Assembly (NCBI GenBank): GCA_025267735.1
Contig: CM046295.1
Span: 24,352,716 to 24,416,715, forward strand
Length of the DNA stretch: 64,000 nucleotides
Origin: Mactra quadrangularis
Taxonomy: Eukaryota > Mollusca > Bivalvia > Venerida > Mactridae
Direction of reading: 5' to 3'
Shown here: piece by piece, positions 27,601 through 41,000 of the stretch
Layout: each line of letters begins with the position of its first letter
Position numbering within the stretch: the first letter of the stretch is position 1
Program-made: the position numbers and the translations under genes
Notes under the pieces: model-generated
What the model was told of the DNA's origin: nothing
Database searches by the model: none
Seen by the model: the letters and a program-made list of their open reading frames with translations, nothing else

Positions 27601-29030
27601 GAATGAAACATGATGTTACCATGGATTTAGAGAATGAAACATGATGTTACCATGGATTTAGAGAATAAAACTGGATGTTACCACTGATTAAGAGAATAAA
27701 ACATGTTACCATGGATTATTGATGCATAGTAAGTGTCCATTTATTTTATGATTTTACTGTATTTAGAGCCATTATACACTTCATTTAAAATGAATGTTTT
27801 TGTTCAGACACTTCTGGAAAGTCCTGTGTGACATCCCTTTCTAGAACTGCCTGTATAATACAATTAGTAATCTTCTTAAAAGTGATCCCATATGAAATCT
27901 GTCATGCTTTGATTGACATACTTTAGCACAGGGATGTTGACTGTCAATACAGCTCAGAAAATTCCTTGATAAATATTTTTGTTAGTGTATAACAATGCTC
28001 ACTGATATTTTGTTTATAGAATTGATTTTAACATCTAGATATTTTCTAGATATAATCTGTATTGACCAGAGTTATAAACTTGTCTGGTCATTTCTATCAT
28101 TGCACTGATATGTGTAATGTTTAACTATTACTTGAAAGTCTATGTTAGTTGATGAAACTAGTTTTGTGTGTGATTAAATTGTGGATTAATTTTGTGTCAT
28201 GGGTAGTAGGGGAATAGCATTTAATTTCTTGGTCATAGAAACATAGATTCTGTTGTTTGTAAAAAAAGTTTTTGGTAAAAAGTATTTAATTTTTGTTGAA
28301 AGATATTTGTGCAGAGTCTAGGGTATGCAGGTTTAGCAATGTAGGAGATTTTAATTAAGTAATGTGTCCTAAAGAGACTATTTTAATTATATCCATGTTA
28401 ACAATCCTAATTCCAGGGAAAAGTTTTACAAATAATGTTAGATTTGTACTTTTTTGCGCGGATCTTATATCCATTACAGGGCTCGACATTAAGGGTTATC
28501 TTATTGTTCCCTGATTACCTATATTTGGATTTGCTAAGCTAATTTGACTCCAGGTGTTATTGTCAAGAATATTACTTAAACCTTCAAACTGCAGTGCCAT
28601 TAAGAAGTCTGTTTGTATCCTTAGACAAAATCCTGTTTTTAAGATAAAGCAATTCAAATTTACCTAACAAAAGAAACAATGAGTCATCTGATGAAAATTT
28701 AAAACCAACAATTAATTAGTTTATCAATATACATGTATGATTTTGTCACATGAATAAACTTATAGTGATTATAGTGACTTTGGTTCAGTATGCTTGGTCA
28801 GATTTTCTCAAAATTTTATTTGTTTATGAACTTTAAGGGCACTACATCCCCGCCACAGATAAAGTAAACTGTTTAAACTTAAACTTGATTAAATGCCTAT
28901 TTCTATATTACATATTCAATGGCGTTGTACTAAAAGATTAAATATAATAATAATTAATAAGTAAAACCCTGCACCATAAATCTACTTAGGGACAAAAGTC
29001 TTGTCCAGTCTCAAAAAACTGTGATATTTG

Positions 29031-29063
<33 letters not shown>

Positions 29064-32000
29064 ATAAGTAAAACCCTTCACCATATGTATAAATATATAC
29101 AATTGCACAGTATTAATTTAAGATTCAACACACATGATGTTATATTGTGCCACCTGAGGACTAACAGCACTGCCTGAAAGTCCTTTTCTGAGGTTATTCT
29201 TCTGTGTTTGTGTATTTTGTGTTTCCTGAGGGCTAACCCCCACTGCCTGATCGATATACCTTTATTTTATATTTTTTATTTTGACTGTTAACAACCAGCC
29301 CACGTGTTTGATAAAAAATAGAGTTAACTATATACTGTTGTACATGTATTTATATGGGCGTTTAAGTGAATACATCTTGTCCTGGTAAAATTGTTAAAAT
29401 TACTACAGTCAGAAAAAAATTATTTGCTTCGCTGATTGCAGGAAGATAATGAATTTAGGTTGAAAGTTACTAGACTTGAATTAAAATTGAATGGTTCAGT
29501 GGATTTTAACTATTTTTACTGCACAGGTAAACTGGTAAACAGAGTCACAGTCTAGCATTTAAAATATTATATACAGTGATTACTTATAAATATTTATAAA
29601 CTTGCATTGATATCGGATAGTTTATATTATTATTGTTTTGTGATTAGTGATTTACCTATGGAGCGACATAATTTTATAGTGCGTACAAAAAACAAAAACG
29701 TGTTTAGGTAAACATTAGAAATGAGACAATTCATTTCAGGGGTAGGCAATAATGAAAATGAAATGTATGTAATTCATTTTAACAAAATTAGCATGATGGA
29801 TACCATCATTTGTTGGTAAATCATGCTTGTAATGGTAAAAAATCTTTTCCATTACACCAACAACTAAGACAATCGTAAAACATATCACGTATTTATGTTA
29901 TTGTCATCCTGAGCATCCCTCGTCGTGGATTAGTTTATTCTATTGTCATTATAAACAGTGTTTTGTTTTTTTGTTCGAACTATAGAACACATGTTAATGT
30001 ACATGTGAAGTAGGATATTATGATGAATGGCTATAAGTCATGTTTACATGGCCGTTAGACATTGTAGTAATTATGGTTAGTAGTGTTTTGTCTGTTATAG
30101 TCTCATGGATGTTAAATTATGTGATGAATATATGGTAATATGAATATTTTTGTAAAGTTATCCTCTTAAAATTAGATAACAGGAAGTTTTGGATTACATT
30201 GTATTGGGAATTTTATTACTTAAATATACCAGGTATGTAAGAAATGCAATTGTGTGTGGCTGGAATATGTCGTACTTGCTGAAGTTAAACATATTCATTG
30301 GTCGCTTCTTGTGTTTTCAACATCCTTAGGCGATAAGGATATCTTTTTAATGACATTTTACAAACTCTAGTATTTTCTCATCAGTAATGCTTATTATAAC
30401 ACAAATCTATTTTCAATGTAACTATTTCTAATACAGAAAACATAATAAAATTCCCAATACAATGTAATCCAAATAGATTTTACATTGAAACACCAACCTA
30501 TCTGATGCGCCTCACCCCTTAATCTGCCGCCCTGCAAAGAAGAGCAAAAAAAGTGCATGGTGCATTGTCCTGCTATTCTGAGTTAGAATTACCACTTTCA
30601 AAGTTCTTTATCGTTATGTGGATATGTCAAGTTAGTTTATAACTTAAAAATTGTTTAAGAGGGATGATCCAAAAATGTTCTACCTAAAAAGTGTTTATAC
30701 ATTGGTATTCAAGCGAGACTTAATGTTTAGTATTGTATTTTTTTGAAATAGGAAGTATATATATAATGCAAAGATCTTAGCCATACAAAATGGTATAAAG
30801 GTTTTACATTATGAAACCTGATCTTCTGAAATAAGGATATTCTTGGTTAGGGTGTAGTGAATTTGTCATGTGCTGATAATCATGAATGACAAATTTTGAT
30901 CAAATTTAACTTGAAATTTAAAACATATTTCTTACAATGGATGTACAAATAGCAGACTGAGTGCAAAACTGAGGTAACTCACTCTTTTTTTAAATTGAGT
31001 TATGACTGTTTTGCACTAAGCCCGGGAAATGTACAGTACCCACCAAAAGTTTGAAGACATTAGAAATTTACTACAATTCTTGAAATTTGGTGATTATTTT
31101 TGTAGAATCATTATTTTTAATATTTTTAAGTATTATTTTTGACAAAATGAAAACAAATTTCATGAATGCTACACAATTTTGAGATTCAGCATCTGATATC
31201 CTAAAGCCTAAAAAATGTGTTAATTTTAATTATTCTCTATAACATAGATTTTAAGCTATTTTTGTATTCCCAGTTATAAATATAATGATAACCAAAAAAT
31301 GAAGCAAAACTAAAAAGCATCTAAAAATAAACTGTGATCAAATTTTAGATAAAAGATATTCAGTAAGTCTATAAAGTGAAAATGTCTCCAAACTTTTGGT
31401 GGGTACTGCATGTTGGCTGATATGGATTGAATTAATAGCAATGAATTGTCATCTACTTATTATTCTGTTCTTGTATTAAGTTTATTGCATTAAAAAGTTA
31501 ATTTGACATGCTATTGTCTTTAAAAGTTCAATTTTGTAAACACCTTGTTCTTTGATTATTATAAATGTGGTATTGTTTATTTTAGTTAAGCAATACTGGT
31601 GAATCTTACTTACTTAGATGTGATCAAATGGACAAAACTTGGATTAATTATCATGAGCTATGTATGGCTATTCTCATTCCCAGAGTCTAGTTGGTTTCTC
31701 AATACTGGCCTTTGGCGCCGCACGGCTAATTTCAGGAATGAAACGTCATAATTTTGGCCAATATCGACCACTAAGAATGCTTTCGCGGAATTTTTGAGAT
31801 GCGATTTTTCATTGGTGTGTAAAAAATATCAAATACGCATGCGCGCACTCGAAATTAACCGTGTGGCGCCAGAGGCTAGTATTGATAATCCTACTAGACT
31901 CTGGGAACGAGAATGTGTATAGCAAATAATATACCAGAAACAGCATTGTTTATAGCTTCTATTAATTCTCCATCTTCTCACCTATTTTTGGATGGGTGAA

Positions 32001-35000
32001 GGATTGTTTTTTTTTTTAAATTTCATTTTTGTTTCTATTCTATCCTTAAAAAGGGTCTTGCCACATTTCCCCTAAATTTCCCTTAAAAGAGAAAAATAAA
32101 CACTGTCATATATAGATGTGTTCAACCTTTATGGTAATTTGGGGGTATTTAAACATAATACATCAACTAGGGTCTACTAAACATTAAATAAGGAAGTTGA
32201 CACAACTACAGACAGTGAGATAACAAATTGTTTAACTGTAAAGATTAAATACATTTTGTCTCTTACTCATATGTAAATTTTTGTAATTGTTTTATAGGGC
32301 TGTGGTATTTTTGCAATCTATACCAGGTGTTAAAGTAATTTTAAACTATTTTGTATTTATGTACAAATAGTTTGTATGAGTTTACATTCTTCTGATAAAA
32401 GCCGCCCAGCTAGCTCAGTTGGTAGAACGCAAGTCTACAGATCAAGGGGTTGTGGGTTCGATTCCCGGGCGGGGCATACTTTCGTGGAGCTTGGTCTTAA
32501 AATTATTTCTACGGCCATTCTCCCTCCTAACAATGTTTTTTAGTTATGTAGGGCAGTTGTCAGTCACTGATGAAAGTATGCGCTTAGTAGTTGGTTAACA
32601 GCTAAATCCAGAGATTTGGCCTTGCCAGGAGGAGTGAGTAGCTTGACTGACCTATACAACGATAGATCACCGATGCATAGGCTGACCCGTAGGGGGCCCT
32701 TAAATACAGCACCTGGTCTTCCCAGTCTGCTTGGTAAGAACTTTTGACAGATTCTTAATTATGTATTTGTGCTTAGTTTGCTTGCTCTGAATTCTTACGT
32801 AATTTGGTACAACCTGTAGCGTGTTCAATTACACAAAACGTTACAGAACGTTACATAACGATACATTCGGAACTCCTCGGTCATTCGCTGCGAATAACCT
32901 AATCTAATACACAAATATGAGATCGTTAAGGCAATGAGTGATGTTTCAAAATTTACGGACTAAAAACGTAACATCACTCAATGCCTAAACAATCAAATAT
33001 TTGTTTACTTTAACACCGGTAGTTTCAAAATAGCGTCTAAATATGTCCGACATTATTCGCAGCGAAAGGCCGAGGAGTTCCGAATGTATTGTTACGGAAT
33101 GTTTTGTAACGTTGGCAGTAACTGAACGCAGGGCTGTATTGGTCAAGAAAGTTAATCCTGTGTTGGTCAAGGGAAATAATCCTAATGGTCGAGGAGAATT
33201 AATCCTAATTAGTATATTAAAATACCTTAAAGATTATAGATTTAAATAAGAAAGCAATTTTCTCTTATCTTATTGTAACTTTCAAGGTGTGTTAATATCA
33301 AAAGGTATGTGTATTTCTTTTAATTGGTCAGATTTCTGCTAGCTTGGCAGTTTCTACTTATTTAATCCATTGTAGGTTTTGTTGTACATTTACTGGAGTA
33401 CATTATAAAATATGTCAACTCTTAAAAAAGAAATATGCTGTCAGGCTAGATTAGTTGGTAGCACACAAGTCTACCGATTGAGGGGTTGTGGGTTGTAGAT
33501 TCTTGGGTGGGGCATATATTCATGAAACTTGGTATGAAATAATTTCTATAGCCATTCTCCCTCTTACAACTGATTTTAAGTCATTTAGGACAGTTATCAG
33601 TCACTGATGGAAGTAGGTGCTAAGTAACTGATTAACAGGTAAGTCCAGCAATTTAGCCTTTCCAGGAATGACGCATCAGTAACTGCACTACTTTTAACTG
33701 ATGTGAATAATATTTAAACAGATTTTTTAAGTCACTTTTCAAAAAGCTACCCAAGCGAAAATGGCCATAGAAGTGTTATGACTTAGCACTACTTACCGAG
33801 CAAACCAAGTATGCTTTAATCTTGCACTTTATGTTGATCCAAGCATAATATATTTATTTATTATTATGCTCTGTATTGTTGGTTTGTCATGTTTAGCATG
33901 TCTATATTTGGACGTAATTTAAGTTCTGTTCCGTTCTGACGCAGAAATTTTAAAAATCAAAGTCTTGTTTAAAACCCCAAAATATTTTAAACATCTGTCT
34001 ACCAATTAGTAAAAGTTTCACTAACTGTGAAAAAGGACAGGTATAAACTGCGGCCAAATGCGGTCAAATGTGCGGTCAAGAAAGTGCGGCCAACAAACTG
34101 CGGCCAGTAAAGTGCGGCCAAATTATAAAATGTTTGTATCGAATTTTTGTGAATAAAAAGCAAGATATGAAATATTTGTTCTGTAAAATGAGTTAAAAGG
34201 GCATTGTCGTGAAAATAGTTTAAGATTGTAATCTTAAAGATGATTTTAATTCATGAATTTTATAAATGAAGACTATTATTATCCCCTCCCTCGAATTCAA
34301 TGTGTTAAAGAATGTGTGTTTGCAAATGTTGAATAAAAGTTTGAAAATAATTACAATTATGAGTTGTTTTTAATGTTTTAACATAATTACAGGTATGTAT
34401 TGTTTAGTGCTGTTGATTTTCATATGATTTCAAAATTGTAATTGCGTTTTCACAGTTTTGACTCGGCATACATTGAACATCAAACATGTATTAAACATGT
34501 ATTGCATAACAAGTATTAACTAGACTCAATCAAACGCATCATTGTATAACTTATTAGAAATTTCTTATCATTTAGAGTCTTATGTTATGCAAATAGATAT
34601 ATTTCCGTCTTTAGTATGTATTGTTGAGCTGTCCGAAATCATTTTATACTTAGTGAATTTAACGTGCCTCGGGTACAAATCAAACTTAGTGTATTTTCGT
34701 CTAGTGTGGTATATTTTATACTTAATGACTTTAACGCGCCTCGGGTATAATTCGAACTTTGTGTATTTTGTGTTGTTAACAAATCATATAATAGAAATTC
34801 TTCAACACCCGTTAATAGTGAAAAAAGAACCATAAATTAAACACTTTTAAGAAACAACAGTAGGCCTAAAATTGCTAAAAATACCGGGCAAAAAACCCCG
34901 CGCAAAACCGACTTCGATGTTGTACCTGCACCTGATTCATTAGAGGCAAGTACTCCAAAAGGTAAACTATTAGAAACTATCACAAAACAACCGTCTTCGA

Positions 35001-38000
35001 TAAAAATTAGATTCAAATGAACCTTTCTCTTTTACGCCAAAAAGTGATTCCAAGATTAATGTAAAAACACCAGTAAATCAATCCACCTCATCTATAAAAC
35101 GAAAGTACCCGATTGTATTGACGACATGGTAAAATGTTCTAAATATAAGTCATGTCGCGTACAATTAATTAATGGTTGCACAAAACCTGTGTTAATTATG
35201 AAGACCTTGACGAGTGGTACTGTTTTGAATGTTTTCATTGAGTAATATCAAATACTGTTTACAGCTAAAATATGATAGCATTATCAGATACTTTTCAATA
35301 AATGTCTTGCTACTTACATTATACATAATATATTTACTGTTTCTGTTTCTTGTGTATTGCGTTTACTGTTTCTGTGTTATTGTCAATATATAATTATAGT
35401 GTTTGATAAATGTACTGTCTTTTTACTGTTTTATGAAGTGATTGATGATAATAAAAAGTAATAATTATTTTTGTTTTGTATTTCATTTACTATTTTACCA
35501 AATATCTGTTTTTTTCACCATACAGAATTAATTCACCTGCTTCGAGCGAAATAAGCAATAAGAAAAAAGTAAAATTGAAATGAAATCTACGCAGAATTAG
35601 TTATCTTAAACAAATCTAAGCAAATCTATACGATTTACCTCCCTTTGATAATTGATTTAATATTCTATATTTCTAGACTTTTACAATGTTTTCAATTTTT
35701 GTTAATGTGAAATTAGTTAAGAGATTCACAATATTAACGAATGTTATTCAATTAAGAATCGTATATCAATTCAAAAAAGTAAAAAAACTTGGTACAAACA
35801 TTTTATAATTTGGCCGCACTTTACTGGCCGCAGTTTGTTGGCCGCACTTTCTTGACCGCACATTTGACCGCATTTGGCCGCAGAATATACCTGTCCTGTG
35901 AAAAACAATGTCTAGATTGCAATCCAGGTTTGGCAGTAATTTGTGTCATGCATTGTAAACTTAATTAGGCACCTGTCATGTTTTTGTATTTCCTAATTAG
36001 TTTGCTTAAGCTCCTTTAAATGTCACAACTTTCATTTATTGGCATAAAGGGCTCAAGGTTACACTTCATTGAGTAATCATTTGTAAGGCTATTAAAATCG
36101 TTTGTTAATACATCAATAGATAAAGATAAGTATTGGTTTTAATTGTTTGAGGAATTACTTAATACATGAATACCTCTATAATTGTTTGGTTTATTATTAT
36201 CACCCTTTTTGTGCATTCACAATAGTGGACAATAGGGGTCAAGTTTAAAAGAATGTTTATGAATGGAAAGGGTTTATAAAAGGGGGTTTTAATAAAAGCC
36301 CCGAGGTGAAATTATCAGTTTTAATCTGAATTGGTTTCTAGACTAAATACTGTGTTAGGTGTGTATAAACTGGTCAAAGATAAAGTTTTAACTGGATGAT
36401 GGTTAAACTTATACATGTAAACATGGTGAAGATATTCTAAGATTTGTTTTAGTTAAATGTTTATTTACTTGAAGGCAGATAGTTATATTGTTGTTGAAAT
36501 AAGGTTGTACATTTGTAATTGGATTTAAATGTGCTGATAAGTTGGATTTACAGCAATAAGTAAGTAATAATTTTGTTTACATCATTTTAATACAGATAAA
36601 ACAAAATTCTGTGGCTAAATTGCTCAATTATGCATTGGACTTATAGCCAGGGCCGGATCCAGAAGGGTCGAAAGTGGGGGGGCACAGGGGGTGGGTTCGG
36701 GAGGGAACCCCCCACCGACGGTATAGAAATTTTTGAGTTTTTCACATGTCAGAGGTGCAAATCTAAGCACTTTAAAATGCTCTTTGAAACAAATTGATTA
36801 AAGCTAAAACTAGGTTAATTATCATTTTTTTCTGCAGAAAAGTGATGCAATGCGTAACAATTCAGATTCATGCGATTTATTAGCTTTTAACAAATATTCA
36901 TAAATAAATAAACTGCATTCAAGTGAGTTAGATCACGGGGGCCTGATAGAGAGGGGTCGTTTGTGGGGAGTACGGTTGGGGTGGGTACGGGAGGGGTATC
37001 CCCTCCCGAAGATGTGGAAAATTTTGAATTTTTGCATGTCAAAGGTGTAAATCTGAGCACTTTCGAACACACTTTAAAAGGATAAAATGAAGCTAAAATT
37101 TGATAAATCATCATTACATTTTAAGCACTTTTGGGCACTACCAAGGAAATATTGAGCGCTATAATAATGAGGTATCCTTCATGCATGTGTCCGTTTTTTT
37201 CGTCTAGATTTAATTTGTTCGCTTATTAAATCCCATTTTCGTACCCCGAGGCTTTCAAGGCACAATAACGGATAAAATCCTGATTTTCAAAAAAAATCAG
37301 CAATTTCATCATGTTAATGCCGAGAACTTGTAGGTCACTCCTTAAAAGTTACTTGAAATTTTAATTCACTTACCTACATTTTCTAAAAAACAACAACAAC
37401 AACATAAAACGCTCGCTTTTTTCCGATTTTAACTAACTTTTAATCAACTTATTTTAATGACTAACATTCATTCGACTATATTCAGCTTTTCTCAGTCTAT
37501 TACTTGATATGAAAGACGCCGATGTCCTCCATAAATACTTTATTTATATTTAGGCTCGGTCACTATATAAAAGTTATTCGGAATTTTAATACCATAAAAT
37601 ATCATCAGACGATCGTGCATGTTTTCGAAATTAACTAAGTTCGAGTGTCATAGTAGTGACGTATAAAATGCACTTGGCTAGCTGTCCTCGTCTTTTTTCT
37701 GTCTAACTTGCTATGAAAACGCCGATGATTTCCACTAGTAAATCAGATTAGAGAGTGCACTATAACCAAATTTAGGCCTCGTAAGCTAGTTACCATGGTA
37801 ATTTCACTGGTGATGGTCTTAAATATACTGTTGAGGTATGTGTAATATAGACAATAAACATAGCAATTGGTATCTATGTGTCTGTATAGAGGGACCATAC
37901 ACTTGCACGATCAATGATTTGAACGCTTGATAAGGTCCGATCTGGGTACCCTTAGATGCTTGAATGTATCAATTTGGATCATTATCTTTTTTGATAGCTC

Positions 38001-41000
38001 GGATGGACGATTTCGTATTAAAAAATAATCCACAAGTCGAGTTGATATTGCTTTGATGGTGCTGATTTTGTGCCCTTTTCTTTGTATGAAAGTCAATATC
38101 TGTGGGGCCAGGTGGGGGGGCACGTGCCCCCTGTGCCCCCCCGGTAAATCCGGGCCTGTATAGCATAGTAAAATATTTCAAACTGTGAATTATTTTGTTA
38201 AGATTCGTAATCAAAGATAGGATTTGATATGTGTCCTTAAATCAGGCGTACCCCTACTGGTCCTAACATGTTTCTGAAACAGTTTGGAATGAAATGCCTC
38301 ACTCGCAGTATATAAACATGTTTTTAATGCATGCTTTTGGAGTGAGTAAAATTTTTTAAAGGGCTGGATGTTTTGGATAAACCTAATGACATGATTTTAG
38401 CTTTGTAACCTTAGGCTCACCAAAACTAAAGGTTACTTTTATCCAAATTCTTTATAAATGTACAAGAGTTTGTCATAAGTTTGTTAAAATCTTTCATGTA
38501 AATTTCTAAAATCATCTTAAGTTTGTCAATATCAAACATTATTGTCATAGTAACTATAGTAACAGTTATTGAAGTTTAAAATTTATAAATACATTAAAAT
38601 TGTGTATCCTGATTTAAACGGTAACTAAACAATAACATTTGATAACATCACACTGATCTGTTATACTGTATTCTGATTGGTCAGTGCAAAAACTAGTCTA
38701 CATCAGGGGCGAATCCAGGTTTTTTTTCTAGGGGGGGGGGGGGTTCCAAACTTTTTTAGGGTGGGGTCCAAACTTTCGAACCCCAACCACATTATACACA
38801 TTGTGCAGAAAAATGCAACACATTAACTATAAAAACTACATAACCATTATATCTATGTTAAGCACCAAGAAAAATTGCTTTATGCTACTTAAAATTGACA
38901 TACTGTCAAGAAATACACGTATGGACAGGTACATTTTGGAAATTCTAGGGGGGTCCGGACCCCCCTGACCCCCTCCCCCCGCTTAAACCGCCTATGTACA
39001 TCCTTCTTTATTTACATATAGTTAGACTAGTTTTGCGCTGACACATTGAAATTATAGCAGTAAATACAATATGGGTATGAAAATTTTACAACATTAAAGT
39101 AAAGATAACATAATTCTGTATTAAATTACTCACTTGTGACCTAGTGACCAGGATACCCTATTTGGTCGATCCCTTCCTAAGTTCCTATACATGGTATGTT
39201 TAAGTTAAGTCATTACTGCATTCTGTTAGCTGTTTTTACTGGGCTCAAACCTGTAGATGTAGGTATATTACTAGAGCTGTGGATTGTTGAGCATGTGGCC
39301 ATCCGATTCCAATAACAAATCAAACCACTAATCACTTGTTCATGGAGAAGCATGCAGGAATTCATGTTAAAATAAAATTAAGTGAGGAATTACAACAGCT
39401 TCTGTTAAATGGAAACTATGTACTCCAAACATTTCTATTACCAGACATTTTATGGGCATTTTCAGTGATAATATTTTTGTTTAAATGTGTATCAATCGAA
39501 ATTTTGACACAAGATAATTCAGTCCCTAAATAAATTAAATTTTTCATTAGTAGTGCGGATCGCTTTCAGTGGTAATTAAGCTGAAAATGTTCTTTCATTT
39601 TTTTCCAAAAATAGATGGCAATCCGACGATTTCGGACATGATGAATATTTGTACTCAATTTTCTTGTTGAGATCGCAAATATCCAAGTACTCGGATACTC
39701 GCAGCAGCCCTAGGTATTACCGCTTAGAAATAAACTAAATCATAAATATCTAACTTTATTAAATAAGGGAACACAGGTTGGTAAGCTCAGTCTTTGCCAA
39801 GAGTCTCCAAATATTTAGCGTGAATTAAAAGTAAGACATTCACATATAAATTTTACTTTAGTAGAAATTTATTTTGTATAAAGATGTAATATAACACCAG
39901 GTATGGAAATTATTTTACATGGACAAAAAATTATATATTTCATTTTTTATCTAAAAATAAAACCTGAGTCTGTATAAACTGTCAGATCTGTACAAACTTA
40001 CATACATTGTATGTTCTCATGTAATTTGATAAATTCATTTAGATTTTATATCAAATTACACTTAAATCTGTGTCAACAGTCACTTGTATATTATGCAATA
40101 TTCAGATTTGACTTAGACTGCAGTTTACTGGCAACTTTAACGACGTGGCCTTGGCGTAGTGGTTAGCATGTCTGACTTTGAATCTGGAGATTGTGGGTTT
40201 GAGCCAGATGGCGGTAGGTGGGTCATACCCTATACATGATTGTCGACCTTGTGGTAGGGTAAGTTAGTACTGGTGATAGAAAAGTGTCCAGGAAACCTAT
40301 AGTAGGAAGAGCTGGCCGTCTTATATATGACCTATATATGTGTTGAATATGACATTGAGAAAAAAACTTACATACCCTTCCGCAATGCTGACAAACTTCT
40401 CCATATACCCATAATGAAGGAAAGTCAACATTATTTTTAAAGGATGTAACTATCTGGTGTTAAGCTTGAACTATCAACCCCATCAGGTCACTAGATTTGA
40501 AATCTTCCTCAAAGTCTGATGCACCACAGATTCAGGTAAAACAGCAGCGTGTTCAGTAACGACTGTTAGCAAATGTTACGGGTACAGGACAACTCAACCC
40601 AAAGACAACTCAACTCGTGAAGAAATCAACCCAAACTTAGGACAACTCAACCCCTTAGTAGGAGATTGAGTTGTCTCGGGTTGAGTTGTCTTTGGGTTAA
40701 GATGTCTTTGGGTTGAGTTGTCTTTGGGTTGAGTTGTCTTGGGTTGAGTTGTCTTTGGGTTGAGTTGTCTTGGGTTGAGTTGTCTTTGGGTTGGGTTGTC
40801 TTTGGGTTAAGTTGTTCGTATCCCAGCGTATTTTGGAACGTTTTGTGTAATTGAACAGGCTACAGGTTATACTGTACATAAAGTATGTTTTTGTAGAGTG
40901 TTTTGTGCATGCTCAGCTGAGTGATAATTTATTACCATATCTGTTATCTTACCTTCTCTGAATATCTATCATCTAAAATGTATGTTTTATGAATAACATA

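Noticed and set aside
32401..32476. Functional tRNA gene
   Set aside because: A and B boxes are good, but the anticodon arm does not fold and the sequence continues into a SINE body repeated elsewhere.
34542..34835. 97-codon frame as a gene
   Set aside because: It lies inside the Mutator-like element, repeats a block of its own, and has no recognisable domain.
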